Source: Roseburia hominis A2-183 (GTDB lineage: Bacteria > Bacillota > Clostridia > Lachnospirales > Lachnospiraceae). From it: a stretch of DNA of 64,000 nt. The stretch is from the NCBI RefSeq assembly GCF_000225345.1, contig NC_015977.1, forward strand, positions 2,711,501 through 2,775,500, written 5' to 3'. The translations under genes were made by a program, and so were the position numbers. Under the pieces are notes generated by a model. It made no database searches, was not told the origin of the DNA, and saw nothing but the letters and a program-made list of their open reading frames with translations. How positions within the stretch are numbered: position 1 is the first letter of the stretch; each line of letters begins with the position of its first letter. Positions 1-9,790 of this stretch are shown here, piece by piece.

Positions 1-329
1 CAATCACGCTGCTCATGGCTTCCATCCAGAAGCCGAGGCTTCTGCTTTTAGACGAGCACACCGCAGCGCTCGATCCGAAGACAGCAGCCAAAGTGCTTGA
101 GATTTCCGACAAGATCATTGCCGATCACCACCTGACTGCCATGATGGTCACCCACAACATGAAGGATGCCATCGTACACGGCAACCGCCTCATCATGATG
201 CATGAAGGCCGGGTCATCTTAAACATTGCCGGAGAAGAGAAGAAGAAGCTGACGGTGGAAGATCTCCTCCATCAGTTTGAGAAGGTCAGCGGCGAGGAGT
301 TTGCAAACGATAAAGCGCTGCTGTCGTAA
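1..329 (+). CDS. ABC transporter ATP-binding protein, C-terminal part
   Basis: Only the last ~109 codons are in the window; the reading frame is open to the left edge. Visible are the Walker B/D-loop (LLLLDEHTAALDP), the H-loop histidine (MVTHNM) and a C-terminal tail ending EEFANDKALLS. The DEHTAALDP form and this tail are, from memory, typical of the ATPase of an uncharacterised importer class (COG1101-like) that works with a lipoprotein substrate-binding protein and one permease. It would hydrolyse ATP at the inner face of the membrane. Walker A and the LSGGQ signature lie outside the window, so the substrate cannot be inferred. It is followed directly by the 336-959 inverted repeat. Confidence 0.85.
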   Translation, partial: ITLLMASIQKPRLLLLDEHTAALDPKTAAKVLEISDKIIADHHLTAMMVTHNMKDAIVHGNRLIMMHEGRVILNIAGEEKKKLTVEDLLHQFEKVSGEEFANDKALLS

Positions 330-335
330 CCGCAG

Positions 336-959
336 GAAAGAGGCATAACGCGGTCGCAGGATATTTCGGGAGGAGAAGCTGTCCGGATGAAGTGAGCGCA
401 GGCGGAAGCCTTTTGTGTTTCAGGATGTAACGGGCACAATCCCTTCTAATCGCAAAATCGTGTATTTCTAATCCGTGCGGCCGTTGCCTTTGCGATGATC
501 CGTGTCTTTCCAAGTTTGGAGCACCCCCGCGGAAGCTGTCCTCAAGCTACAGACAATTTTAGGACTTTTGTGCAGCACTTACCTGCACTCTAAGCATAAA
601 ACATAACCGCGCGAAGCCGATGTCTGAGTCGGCATCTGCCCTATTTTCAATAGCAGATGCCGGCGAGTTCCGGTTCGCGCGGTTTTATGATGTCTATGCG
701 TGAGTGCAGTTAGTGCTGCCAGAAAGTCCGCTCATTGTCTGCTGCTTGACGGACAGCTTCCGTGGGGTGTTCAAACGTGGCAAAGACACGGAACCTAAGA
801 CAACGATCGCACGGAAGAAATACGGGATTTTGCTCCAAAGAAGGGACTGTGTCCGTTGCATTCTGAAACAAATGGGCTTCTCGCCTGCGTTATCATTCTC
901 CGTATTCCCCTCTCCAAACGCGAAATGTTCTGTAACTGCGGCAGTGCTATGCCTCTTTC
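336..959. repeat. 624-bp imperfect inverted repeat (giant hairpin)
   Basis: The stretch between the ABC gene and recD2 is one long dyad. The left end GAAAGAGGCATA (336-347) is mirrored at 948-959. Further matching blocks run inwards: GGAAGCTGTCC, CGTGTCTTT, GCAGCACT, CGCGCGAA. They meet at an apex around 649, where GGCATCTGC faces GCAGATGCC and CTATT faces AATAG. By eye about two thirds or more of positions pair. No convincing gene lies inside. The right end contains the stop codon of recD2 (947-949). It could be a MITE-like element or two tail-to-tail copies of a ~300-bp extragenic element. Confidence 0.85.
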
Positions 960-3148
960 AGTCGGTCACACAGCCCGCTGTATCGTTTTTGCTGCGACGT
1001 GTTCTGCACCATCTGCTCAAACGTCACCTCATTGCCGACCAGCGTCACACATTTCCGAGCGCGGGTGACCGCTGTGTACAGCAGATTCCGGTTCATAAGC
1101 ATCGACGGTCCGGACAAAAGCGGAATGACGACCGCCGGGTATTCGCTTCCCTGCGATTTATGTATGGTAATCGCGTACGCCAGTTCCAGTTCATCCAGCA
1201 GTTTGTATGGATATTCCACCATTCTGCCCTCATCAAATTCCACAGTCATCGTCTCCGCGAAATCGTTGATCTCCCGGACAATTCCCATGTCTCCGTTGAA
1301 TACTCCCGTTCCTTTATCCACAGACAGACCGTATTTTGTGCGGATTTCCCACTCTAACTGGTAGTTGTTCCGTGTCTGCATGATCTTGTCCCCCTCGCGG
1401 AACAGAATATCGCCGTGTTCCTTTTCACGCTTCTGCGGAGACGGCGGATTCAGATAGCGCTGCAGTATTCCGTTTAACCGCTCTACGCCCAGCAGTCCCT
1501 TGCGCATCGGCGTCAACACCTGTATATCGTACGGCGTCGCGTCCACAAATTTGGGGAGTTTCTGCTTGATCAGCTGCAATACCACGCTGATAATCACATC
1601 CGCGTCATACCGCTTCAGGAAAAAGAAATCCATGCTTTTGTTGTCCAACGTCACTTCTTCGCCCTGATTGATCTTGTGCGCATTCACAATGATGTCGCTC
1701 GTGGATGCCTGGCGGAAAATCTTCGTCAGCATGACCACATTGCACTCGTGCGAGCGAATAATGTCCCGCAGAACACTTCCCGGTCCCACACTCGGCAGCT
1801 GATTGACATCTCCGACCAGAATCAGTCTCGTTCCAACAGCAACCGCCTTTAACAGTGCATGCATCAAAGAAATATCCACCATGGACATCTCGTCGATAAT
1901 CACAACGTCCGTCTCAAGCGGATTCTGCTCATTCCGCTCAAACCCTGCCGCACCGTCCACACCGCCGTTCAGTTCCAGCATGCGGTGTATGGTTCTAGCC
2001 TCAAACCCGGTCGTCTCGCTCATGCGCTTCGCCGCACGTCCGGTAGGCGCCGCAAGAAAAATATCAAGTCCTTCCATCTCAAAATACTTGATGATCGTAT
2101 TGATCGTCGTCGTTTTTCCGGTACCCGGTCCTCCGGTGATAATCAGAAGTCCGTTGCGCACCGCCTCTTTGACCGCTGTCATCTGGTGCTCATCCAGTTC
2201 CATTCCGGTCTGCTTCTCAATTCTGCGAACACGCTCCTCGATTTCCAGATCCGGAACATCATAGCTGACATTGAGCTGTTTTAACATGGTTGCCGTATTT
2301 GCCTCCATGTAGTAAAAGGACGCCGCATAGATCTGCGTCTGGTTTTCGCCCTGCTTCATGATGATTTTCCGCTCGATCGCCAGATCCATATACTGCTTCT
2401 CGATCTGCTCCTCCCCGACCTCAAGAAGCTGTCCAGTTCTTCTGGTCAGTTCCTCCTCCGGCAGGTAGGTATGCCCCTCTGTGGATGCCTGAAGCAGCAC
2501 ATATAAAATTCCGCTCCGGATCCGGAAATCAGAATCCATGCGGATTCCTACCCGGACAGCAATCTCGTCTGCCGTGCGGAATCCCACACCCTCAATGTCG
2601 TCCGCCAGCCGATACGGGTTCTCACGGATAATCCCGTATACCTCCTGTCCATACTGCTGATATACTTTCACTGCCAGGTTCATCGTGATGCCGTACTGCT
2701 GAAGGAAAATCATCGCCTGCCGCAGATCACGTTTTTCATTCACCTGATCCGCAATCTCCATCGCCTTGCGCTCGCTGATTCCCTTTACTTCCGCCAGCCG
2801 CTCCGGCTCCTCCTCGATAATCCGAAAGGTATCCGCCTTGAATCTGCGCACAATCCGCGCTGCCAGCGCCAGACCGATTCCGCGGATCGCCCCGGAACCG
2901 AGATAGCGTTCGATGGCTTCCTCATCTTCCGGCGCTTTCTCCTCAAAACTTTCGACTTTAAACTGTTTGCCATAAGTAGGATGATCGGTATAGTCACCGG
3001 ATGCCTCGATGTTCTCCCCCTCAGCGATTGCCGAGAAGATTCCCACGCAGGTAATCTCCTCCTCCCCGCTTACCAGATTGAGAACCGTATATCCGTTGTC
3101 TGCATTTCTGTATATAATATGTTCCACATATCCTGCTAACTTTTCCAA
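947..3148 (-). CDS. recD2: RecD2-type ATP-dependent DNA helicase
   Basis: 733 residues, the usual length of RecD2, the stand-alone superfamily 1B 5'-3' helicase of bacteria without RecBC. The N-terminal part (about 1-300) carries tandem helix-hairpin-helix-like segments (IRGIGLALAARI, VKGISERKAMEI, IEGVGFRTADEI). Walker A GGPGTGKTT is at about 339-347, Walker B IIDEMSMVD at about 417-425, and the C-terminal UvrD-like motif YAITIHKSQGSEYPAV and TAVTRARK follow. The start is a TTG at 3148, chosen because GGGAGG lies 6 nt upstream. The last codons and stop fall inside the right end of the 336-959 inverted repeat. Likely roles are DNA repair and replication restart. Confidence 0.95.
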   Translation of the reverse strand: MEKLAGYVEHIIYRNADNGYTVLNLVSGEEEITCVGIFSAIAEGENIEASGDYTDHPTYGKQFKVESFEEKAPEDEEAIERYLGSGAIRGIGLALAARIVRRFKADTFRIIEEEPERLAEVKGISERKAMEIADQVNEKRDLRQAMIFLQQYGITMNLAVKVYQQYGQEVYGIIRENPYRLADDIEGVGFRTADEIAVRVGIRMDSDFRIRSGILYVLLQASTEGHTYLPEEELTRRTGQLLEVGEEQIEKQYMDLAIERKIIMKQGENQTQIYAASFYYMEANTATMLKQLNVSYDVPDLEIEERVRRIEKQTGMELDEHQMTAVKEAVRNGLLIITGGPGTGKTTTINTIIKYFEMEGLDIFLAAPTGRAAKRMSETTGFEARTIHRMLELNGGVDGAAGFERNEQNPLETDVVIIDEMSMVDISLMHALLKAVAVGTRLILVGDVNQLPSVGPGSVLRDIIRSHECNVVMLTKIFRQASTSDIIVNAHKINQGEEVTLDNKSMDFFFLKRYDADVIISVVLQLIKQKLPKFVDATPYDIQVLTPMRKGLLGVERLNGILQRYLNPPSPQKREKEHGDILFREGDKIMQTRNNYQLEWEIRTKYGLSVDKGTGVFNGDMGIVREINDFAETMTVEFDEGRMVEYPYKLLDELELAYAITIHKSQGSEYPAVVIPLLSGPSMLMNRNLLYTAVTRARKCVTLVGNEVTFEQMVQNTSQQKRYSGLCDRLKEA

Positions 3149-3234
3149 ATCATTCCTCCCGCCGAAAAAAGCAGAGAACCCGTCACCTCTAACGGTGACC
3201 GCCCTCTGCCTCGTTCATTCTTAACTGCCGGCAT

Positions 3235-3597
3235 CTATTCTATGCCATAGTTCCGTTTCATCTGCTCATAAAGCTGCTGCGTATAATTTTCTCCCACCTG
3301 ATCCACAATCTCATCTGCCACCAGTTCGATCGTGCTGTCCATGTGAAAATCTGTCAGCGTACTGAGAGAAGAATCCTTATCCTCGTCATCATCCGAAATG
3401 AGATTCTCCTTTACTTCCTTTAATACCTCTTCCACAAAGTAGGACTCAAAATCCTTGCAGACCGAGAGCAGTTCTTCCTCGCTCGAGCCGGAGGACACAC
3501 TACTGATCGAATTCTTCAGTGCCGACGCGCTGCCTGCGGCTGCGCTGTTCTGTGCATTGCTGACCAATGACGAAATACCGTCTATCGAAAAACTCAT
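3235..3597 (-). CDS. Flagellar rod-binding protein (FlgJ N-terminal type)
   Basis: 120 residues. After a Ser/Ala-rich N-terminal stretch come FESYFVEEVLKEVKENL and the closing QQLYEQMKRNYGIE, both features of the rod-binding domain found at the N-terminus of FlgJ. There is no muramidase domain, as is usual for the short Gram-positive version. It is expected to cap or chaperone assembly of the flagellar rod after export through the flagellar type III apparatus; there is no signal peptide. It is the last gene of a mreB-flgF-flgG-like set on the minus strand, 52 nt after the FlgG-like gene. Confidence 0.8.
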   Translation of the reverse strand: MSFSIDGISSLVSNAQNSAAAGSASALKNSISSVSSGSSEEELLSVCKDFESYFVEEVLKEVKENLISDDDEDKDSSLSTLTDFHMDSTIELVADEIVDQVGENYTQQLYEQMKRNYGIE

Positions 3598-3649
3598 ACT
3601 TTACGCTCCATTCCGCTTATCATCCGCTTACCGTTCGCTTATCATCTGC

Positions 3650-4465
3650 TTATCGTTTCAGGTTGTTCGCCATCTCCAGCATCTCATCCGATGTCGTGAT
3701 TGCCTTGGAGTTCAACTGATAGGCACGCTGTGCGATAATCATATTGACCATCTCGTCCGCCACCTGTACATTGGACGCCTCCAGATAATTCTGGCGAACC
3801 TGGCTTCTGGTAAGACCTGCTGTCGTATTCTCATTCATTGCCGCACCCGAAGCTGCTGTAACTTCCAGAAGGTTGTCACCCGTTTTCTCAAGGCCGCTCG
3901 GGTTGTTAAACTGGAACAGTCCAATCTGACGGTTCATATTCACATAAGTTCCATTTGCTGTCGTGTAACCGATTCTGCCGTCGCTCGATACTGTCACACT
4001 GCTGGAACTTATATTGGCCGGAAGAACGATCTGCTGGTTATTGCTGTCCAGCACCGGATAGCCGTCCGGATTGGTCAGTGTAACGCCGTTGGTTCCCACT
4101 GCCCACACAAAATCTCCCGCTCTGGTATAGCGTGTCTCGCCGTCTGCGCAGCGCACTGCAAAAAATCCGTCTCCGACGATTGCAAAATCGGTATCATTCT
4201 CACTCGCCTGCAGCGCTCCCTGTGTGTACACGGATGTGACTGCCGCAACTCTCGTTCCGAGTCCCACCTGTGCCGGAATCGGTTTCTGCTCTCCGTTTGC
4301 ACTCGTTGTCTTCGTCTGAATGGTCTGGTAAAGCAGCGACTTAAACTCTGCCTTCTCCTGCTTGAATCCAACCGTATTCACATTGGAAAGATTGTTTGAA
4401 ATATTGTCCACGTTCGTCTGCTGCGCAAGCATACCGGTTGCCGCAGTATAAAGTGCCCTCATCAT
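3650..4465 (-). CDS. flgG: Flagellar basal-body rod protein FlgG/FlhP
   Basis: 271 residues. The N-terminus MMRALYTAATGMLAQQTNVD with ISNNLSNVNTVGFK is the conserved rod/hook N-terminal domain. The mid-region FAIVGDGFFAV...YTRAGDF and the C-terminus SNVQVADEMVNMIIAQRAYQ complete the FlgG pattern. These subunits build the distal rod that links the basal body to the hook and leave the cell by flagellar type III export. GGAGGT lies 9 nt before the start; the next codon is also ATG, so the start could be three bases further in. In Bacillus subtilis the same pair of genes (flhO, flhP) follows mbl, matching this order. Confidence 0.9.
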   Translation of the reverse strand: MMRALYTAATGMLAQQTNVDNISNNLSNVNTVGFKQEKAEFKSLLYQTIQTKTTSANGEQKPIPAQVGLGTRVAAVTSVYTQGALQASENDTDFAIVGDGFFAVRCADGETRYTRAGDFVWAVGTNGVTLTNPDGYPVLDSNNQQIVLPANISSSSVTVSSDGRIGYTTANGTYVNMNRQIGLFQFNNPSGLEKTGDNLLEVTAASGAAMNENTTAGLTRSQVRQNYLEASNVQVADEMVNMIIAQRAYQLNSKAITTSDEMLEMANNLKR

Positions 4466-4482
4466 ATGTCAGCTACCTCCGT

Positions 4483-5277
4483 CTATACATTTCCGACCTG
4501 ATTGACCGCCTTATCCAGTGTCTCATCAATCGTGTTAATAACCTTCTGTCCTGCCTGATATGCTCTGGAAATCGTAATCATATTGACCATCTCAGAAACA
4601 ACATTCACATTGGACGACTCCAGCGTTCCCTGCACGATCCTGCCGTCTGCCGCCGTCACCGTTCCTCCGTTCACAAGGTCGTACATATTCTCACCGTACT
4701 TCGCCAGATAGTCATAATCCGCAAAATCGACGATGCCGATCGTTCCAACCTGCTGATCGTTCTGATAGATATTGCCAAGCTCATCCACGGTGATCTTCTG
4801 GGTCGGATCCACCCGAATCCGTCCGTTCACATTGCCGTTTCTGGCGTCATTTGCATTCAGGACATAATCGCCGTCTTTGGTCACCAGATAGCCCTGGGTG
4901 TTGACCGTGAACGCTCCGTCCCTTGTATATTTTACGGATGAATTTCCCTGCTTATCCGTGTAGGCAATCGCAAAAAATCCATCTCCCTTGATTGCAAAAT
5001 CCGTACTGTTATCGGTAACCTTGAAACTTCCGGTACTGTAATCCGTATACGTCTCACCGATATGAACGCCCATGCTGATTGTACCCAGCTTCTGCGCAAG
5101 ACCGTAAGACGATGTATCTTTGATCTTGATTGCCAGCTCATCTGCAAATGTCTGGGACGTTGTGCCTTCTTTCTTATAACCATTCGTATCTGCATTTGCA
5201 AGATTGTTGGAAAGCACATCTAGACGCTTCTGTTCATTTATCATTCCTGTATACGCTGTATACAATCCCTTTACCAT
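4483..5277 (-). CDS. flgF: Flagellar basal-body rod protein FlgF/FlhO
   Basis: 264 residues and paralogous to the next gene. It starts MVKGLYTAYTGMINEQKRLD with LSNNLANADTNGYKKEG, has a central FAIKGDGFFAIAY and YTRDGAF, and ends SSNVNVVSEMVNMITISRAYQ. It would form part of the proximal/distal rod in the periplasm-equivalent space and peptidoglycan. An AAGGAG site lies 6 nt upstream of the ATG. It sits 17 nt before flgG and 119 nt after the MreB-like gene, so co-transcription from the mreB promoter is likely. Whether it is called FlgF or FlgG cannot be settled by eye; gene order favours FlhO/FlgF. Confidence 0.88.
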   Translation of the reverse strand: MVKGLYTAYTGMINEQKRLDVLSNNLANADTNGYKKEGTTSQTFADELAIKIKDTSSYGLAQKLGTISMGVHIGETYTDYSTGSFKVTDNSTDFAIKGDGFFAIAYTDKQGNSSVKYTRDGAFTVNTQGYLVTKDGDYVLNANDARNGNVNGRIRVDPTQKITVDELGNIYQNDQQVGTIGIVDFADYDYLAKYGENMYDLVNGGTVTAADGRIVQGTLESSNVNVVSEMVNMITISRAYQAGQKVINTIDETLDKAVNQVGNV

Positions 5278-5396
5278 AGACTGCTCCTTTTTCTGTTACC
5301 TCTTGTAACTTCTGCCTGCTTCTCACCAGAATCCATCAGACGCTCCCGCATCCCAAGGGCTCTCTGTTGTTTATATCGTCATAACTGCCGTCAAAC

Positions 5397-6392
5397 TTAA
5401 TCATCGTCGCGCTTTCCGGACAGGAACTCCACGAACTTTCCGGTTCCGACTGCCACACAGGTCATCGGCTCCTCCGCTGTCATGGTATTGATGCCCGTCT
5501 TGTCCTCGATCAGTTCCTCAAGTCCGCGAAGCAGTGATCCGCCTCCCGTGAGAACGATTCCGCGGTCCGCCACGTCCGCCGCAAGCTCAGGCGGCGTCTT
5601 CTCTAACACCGAGTGTACCGCTTCCACGATCTGCAGTGTCGGCTCCTTCAGCGCCTCTTCCGTCTCCTCGGAAGAAACGGTTACCGTCTTCGGCAGACCG
5701 GTCACCAGGTTACGGCCTCTGACGTCCATGGTCTCATTCTGTGCCAGTGGGAAACAGGAACCGATCTTGATCTTGATGTCCTCCGCTGTGCGCTCACCGA
5801 TCAACAGATTGTGTTTCTTTCTCATGTAACGGACAATCGCCTCGTCAAAATCATCTCCGGCGATCTTGATGGAAGTGCTGACAACCGATCCCCCCAGAGA
5901 AATCACGGCGATGTCCGCGGTACCGCCGCCGATATCCACGATCATGTTGCCGCATGGTCTTGAAATATCGATTCCGGCTCCGATCGCTGCCGCAATCGGC
6001 TCCTCGATAATCGCCACCTCACGCGCACCTGCAGAATAGGTCGCATCCTCAACCGCTTTTTTCTCGACCTCGGTCACTCCGCTCGGCACACACACGCTGA
6101 TGCGCGGCTTGCGGAATGTCTTCTTGCCAAGTGCCTTCTGGATGAAATACTTGATCATCTTCTCGGTGACAGTATAATCAGAAATAACACCCTGACGCAG
6201 CGGACGGACTGCTACAATGTTGCCGGGCGTTCTGCCGAGCATCAGTCTCGCTTCCTCTCCGATTGCCTTGATTTTGTTTGTATCACGATCAAAAGCCACT
6301 ACTGACGGCTCCTTTAACACTACACCTTTGCCTTTAATATATACCAGGATACTTGCAGTACCAAGATCGATACCGATGTCCGTACTCATCAT
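5397..6392 (-). CDS. mreB: MreB/Mbl-family rod-shape actin homologue
   Basis: 331 residues, normal for MreB. It shows the actin-fold nucleotide site: DIGIDLGTASILVY (phosphate 1), VDIGGGTADIAVI (phosphate 2) and IVLTGGGSLLRGL (adenosine motif). IIEEPIAAAIGAGI is the connecting helix. MreB proteins polymerise under the membrane and direct lateral cell-wall synthesis. Its place directly before two flagellar rod genes matches the Bacillus mbl-flhO-flhP order, so it is probably the Mbl-type paralogue rather than the MreB of an mreBCD operon. Two ATG codons stand at the start (6392 and 6389). A good sigma-A-type promoter lies at 6508-6535. Confidence 0.92.
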   Translation of the reverse strand: MMSTDIGIDLGTASILVYIKGKGVVLKEPSVVAFDRDTNKIKAIGEEARLMLGRTPGNIVAVRPLRQGVISDYTVTEKMIKYFIQKALGKKTFRKPRISVCVPSGVTEVEKKAVEDATYSAGAREVAIIEEPIAAAIGAGIDISRPCGNMIVDIGGGTADIAVISLGGSVVSTSIKIAGDDFDEAIVRYMRKKHNLLIGERTAEDIKIKIGSCFPLAQNETMDVRGRNLVTGLPKTVTVSSEETEEALKEPTLQIVEAVHSVLEKTPPELAADVADRGIVLTGGGSLLRGLEELIEDKTGINTMTAEEPMTCVAVGTGKFVEFLSGKRDDD

Positions 6393-6507
6393 ATTCTAAT
6401 CTGCCCCTTTCTTTTCTCTGCCAATGGTTCATCTATTCGTTGAATCTTTCTTCACGTCCAAAAGGACATAAAGATGCATTTAATCATATTTTTACATATA
6501 CAGCATT

Positions 6508-6535
6508 ATTATATACAAAAACTGGGATTTTTCAA
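6508..6535 (-). promoter_or_regulatory. Promoter for the mreB-flgF-flgG set
   Basis: Reading the minus strand, TTGAAA (6535-6530) is followed after 16 nt by TATAAT (6513-6508). It is the best sigma-A-like match upstream of the MreB-like gene, about 115 nt from its start codon, leaving a long 5' leader. Confidence 0.6.
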
Positions 6536-6744
6536 AGCTTTTTTTCGCCCGTGCCGCCATTTTTGAAAAAAATAAGAATTTCTTCATTTTTTGTCCGGAA
6601 TATCATATTTTTTCATTTTTTTATCACGTATTCATCACATTTGCGGGTTATATTTTTTTACGTACTAAATGGTGTACCAAACATACACCGCCCCGGAAAT
6701 ATTCCTCAAATATTCCGCGGTTAGTATAATTTTTCATAACTCAT

Positions 6745-6777
6745 ACCTTCCGGCGCAAACACCAAACGCCGGGAGGT
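6745..6777. repeat. 11-bp hairpin in the mreB-uvrA gap
   Basis: ACCTTCCGGCG (6745-6755) pairs with CGCCGGGAGGT (6767-6777) over all 11 positions with one G-U, leaving an 11-nt loop. No U-run follows on either strand, so it is not a normal terminator. The rest of the 6393-6936 gap holds the mreB promoter and the uvrA terminator and no gene that I can see. Confidence 0.6.
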
Positions 6778-6873
6778 ACTCCCCGGGTATAACGAATTTT
6801 CATCCATATGAATTTTCGATGCCATATATTTCACAACATTTCTCTGACCGCAGATGCCAGCGCATCTGTTGTC

Positions 6874-6922
6874 AAAAAAGGCACTGTATGCCGCGTGTTT
6901 TCCACGTTTGCGTCCAGTGCCT
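6874..6922 (-). terminator. Intrinsic terminator of uvrBA
   Basis: On the minus strand AGGCACTG (6922-6915) pairs with CAGTGCCT (6886-6879) and is followed by six T (6879-6874). It begins 15 nt after the uvrA stop codon. Confidence 0.75.
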
Positions 6923-6936
6923 TCTCCTTATTTCCA

Positions 6937-9777
6937 CTATTTTTCCAGATATTTCTTGACATACTGTCCGGTGTAGGACTCCGGTATCTGCGCCACCTCT
7001 TCCGGTGTTCCCTGCGCAATGACCGTTCCACCGCCGTCTCCGCCTTCCGGTCCCATGTCGATGATGTAATCCGCCGTCTTGATCACGTCCAGATTGTGCT
7101 CAATAACCACCACGGTATTGCCGCCGTCGGACAATCTCCGCAAAATCTCGATCAGCTTGTGCACATCCGCAAAATGAAGTCCGGTCGTCGGCTCATCCAG
7201 AATGTAGATCGTCTTTCCGGTGCTTCGCTTGGAGAGTTCGGTTGCCAGCTTGATTCGCTGCGCCTCTCCTCCCGAAAGCTCTGTGGACGGCTGTCCCAGT
7301 TTTACATAGGAAAGTCCCACATCGTAGAGCGTCTGAATCTTGCGGTGGATGGACGGCACATTTTTAAAAAACTCCAGCGCCTCCTCCACCGTCATATCCA
7401 GCACATCATAAATGCTTTTTCCTTTATACTTGACCTCAAGCGTCTCCCGGTTGTAACGTTTTCCCTCGCAGACCTCACACGGCACATAGACATCCGGCAG
7501 GAAATGCATCTCAATCTTTAAGATTCCATCCCCTCCGCACGCCTCGCAGCGTCCGCCTTTTACGTTGAAGCTGAATCTTCCCTTTTTGTAGCCCTTCGCC
7601 TTTGCATCCGGGGTCGCCGCAAACAGATCGCGGATCATGTCAAACACGCCCGTGTAGGTCGCCGGATTCGAGCGCGGCGTTCTGCCGATCGGCGACTGGT
7701 CAATGTCAATCACCTTGTCCAGCTGCTCCATGCCGAGAATCGCATCATGCTCTCCCGGAATGCAGCGCGCCCGGTTCAGGTCGCGCGCCAGCCGCTTATA
7801 GAGAATCTCATTGGTCAGGGAGCTCTTTCCCGATCCGGACACGCCGGTAATGCAGGTCATAATTCCGAGCGGTATGTTCACATCGATGTTTTTCAGGTTG
7901 TTCTCCCGTGCGCCTTTGATCGTCAGAAATCCCGTCGGTTTTCTGCGCTCATCCGGTACCGGGATCTTGATTCTGCCGCTTAAGTACGCTCCCGTGATCG
8001 ACTTCGGATTCTTCATGATCTCCTGTGCCGTACCGCAGGCGACCACTTCTCCACCGTGTGAGCCGGCTCCCGGTCCGATATCCACAATATAGTCCGCGGC
8101 AAGCATCGTATCCTCGTCGTGCTCCACGACAATCAGCGTGTTGCCGAGATCTTTTAAATTCTTCAGCGCCCCCAGCAGCTTATCGTTATCGCGCTGATGC
8201 AGTCCGATCGACGGCTCGTCCAGAATGTACGCAACCCCGACCAGCCCGGAACCGATCTGCGTCGCCAGACGGATACGCTGTGCCTCTCCTCCCGAGAGGG
8301 TACCGGTCGCTCTGGACAGGGACAGATAATCCAGTCCCACTTCATTCAGGAATCCGACGCGTGCGCGGATCTCTTTTAAAATCTGATCGCCGATCCGGTG
8401 CTGCTGCTCCCCCAGCTTCATCTCCGCCAGAAAGGCATTGAGATTCTTCACCGACATGGAAGTCATCTCATAAATATTTTTATCTGCAACCGTCACTGCC
8501 AGAGACTCTGCTTTCAGCCGCTGTCCCTTACAGGTCTCGCAGGGGGTAATCCGCATGAACTGCTCATATTCCTGCTTCATGACCTCCGAACCGGTCTCCC
8601 GGTACTTGCGCTGCACGTTTTTGATCAGTCCCTCAAAGGCAACATCATAAACGCCTTCCCCGCGCTGTCCTCTGTAATGGACTTTCACTTCCCTGCCGTC
8701 CGTTCCGTAGATCAGGACATGGCGGATTTCCTCCGGGTATTCGCAGTATGGCGTCTCCAGTGAAAAATGATACTCCTCCGTCAGCGCCTTTAAAATAGCG
8801 TATGTGAAACTGGACGGATCTGTACAGGACTGCCAGCCCATCACCTGGATGGCGCCTTCCGCGATGGAAAGCCGTTTATCCGGAATCATCAGATCCTCAT
8901 CGAATTCCATTTTATAGCCCAGTCCGAAACAGGTCGGGCACGCGCCGAACGGATTGTTGAAGGAAAAGCTTCTCGGTTCAATCTCGCCGATGCTGATCCC
9001 GCAGTCCGGGCAGGAAAAGCTCTCCGAGAACTGAATCGGTTCACCGCCGATCACATCCACGGTCATGAGTCCGTTTGCCAGTGTAAGCACATTCTCGATG
9101 GAATCCGCCAGGCGCTTCTCAATTCCTTCCTTTACCATGAGACGGTCCACCACGATCTCGATATTGTGCTTTTTATTCTTGTCCAGTTTGATCTCTTCCG
9201 ACAGTTCATACATGCTGCCGTCGACAATCACACGCACATAACCGCTTCGCTTCGCCTGCTCAAACAGCTTCTGATGCTCGCCCTTTCTGCCGCGCACAAC
9301 CGGCGCCAGCAACTGGATCTTCGTGCGCTCCGGCAGTTCCATAATCTGATCGACCATCTGGTCGACCGTCTGCTTTTTGATCTCTTTTCCACATTTCGGG
9401 CAGTGCGGCACACCGATCCGCGCGTAGAGCAGCCGGAAGTAATCGTAGATCTCCGTCACCGTTCCCACCGTCGAGCGGGGATTGCGGTTCGTCGACTTCT
9501 GATCGATCGAGATTGCCGGCGACAATCCCTCAATCTTCTCGACATTCGGCTTTTCCATCTGCCCGAGGAACTGCCTTGCATAGGAAGACAGCGACTCCAT
9601 ATAGCGCCGCTGTCCTTCGGCATAGATTGTATCAAATGCGAGGGACGATTTTCCCGATCCCGACAATCCGGTCAGCACGACAAATTCGTCTCTCGGAATA
9701 TCCACATCGATATTTTTGAGGTTGTGCTCGTTCGCTCCTCTGATTTTAATATATTTTCTTTCGGACGTTTTCTTCAT
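6937..9777 (-). CDS. uvrA: Excinuclease ABC subunit A
   Basis: 946 residues counted from the ATG at 9777, which has AAAGGA 7 nt upstream. An in-frame start 24 nt earlier would run into uvrB and lacks a site. It is a double ABC ATPase: first Walker [10 protein letters not shown] at about 37-45, signature [12 protein letters not shown] in each half, second Walker [11 protein letters not shown]. There are two zinc modules, [10 protein letters not shown]...CPTCFGLG and CEACGGDG...CEVCEGKRY. UvrA scans DNA for bulky lesions and loads UvrB in nucleotide excision repair. It lies 13 nt downstream of uvrB, in one operon, and ends at the terminator at 6874-6922. Confidence 0.97.
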   Translation of the reverse strand: MKKTSERKYIKIRGANEHNLKNIDVDIPRDEFVVLTGLSGSGKSSLAFDTIYAEGQRRYMESLSSYARQFLGQMEKPNVEKIEGLSPAISIDQKSTNRNPRSTVGTVTEIYDYFRLLYARIGVPHCPKCGKEIKKQTVDQMVDQIMELPERTKIQLLAPVVRGRKGEHQKLFEQAKRSGYVRVIVDGSMYELSEEIKLDKNKKHNIEIVVDRLMVKEGIEKRLADSIENVLTLANGLMTVDVIGGEPIQFSESFSCPDCGISIGEIEPRSFSFNNPFGACPTCFGLGYKMEFDEDLMIPDKRLSIAEGAIQVMGWQSCTDPSSFTYAILKALTEEYHFSLETPYCEYPEEIRHVLIYGTDGREVKVHYRGQRGEGVYDVAFEGLIKNVQRKYRETGSEVMKQEYEQFMRITPCETCKGQRLKAESLAVTVADKNIYEMTSMSVKNLNAFLAEMKLGEQQHRIGDQILKEIRARVGFLNEVGLDYLSLSRATGTLSGGEAQRIRLATQIGSGLVGVAYILDEPSIGLHQRDNDKLLGALKNLKDLGNTLIVVEHDEDTMLAADYIVDIGPGAGSHGGEVVACGTAQEIMKNPKSITGAYLSGRIKIPVPDERRKPTGFLTIKGARENNLKNIDVNIPLGIMTCITGVSGSGKSSLTNEILYKRLARDLNRARCIPGEHDAILGMEQLDKVIDIDQSPIGRTPRSNPATYTGVFDMIRDLFAATPDAKAKGYKKGRFSFNVKGGRCEACGGDGILKIEMHFLPDVYVPCEVCEGKRYNRETLEVKYKGKSIYDVLDMTVEEALEFFKNVPSIHRKIQTLYDVGLSYVKLGQPSTELSGGEAQRIKLATELSKRSTGKTIYILDEPTTGLHFADVHKLIEILRRLSDGGNTVVVIEHNLDVIKTADYIIDMGPEGGDGGGTVIAQGTPEEVAQIPESYTGQYVKKYLEK

Positions 9778-9790
9778 TGTCTTATCCTTT

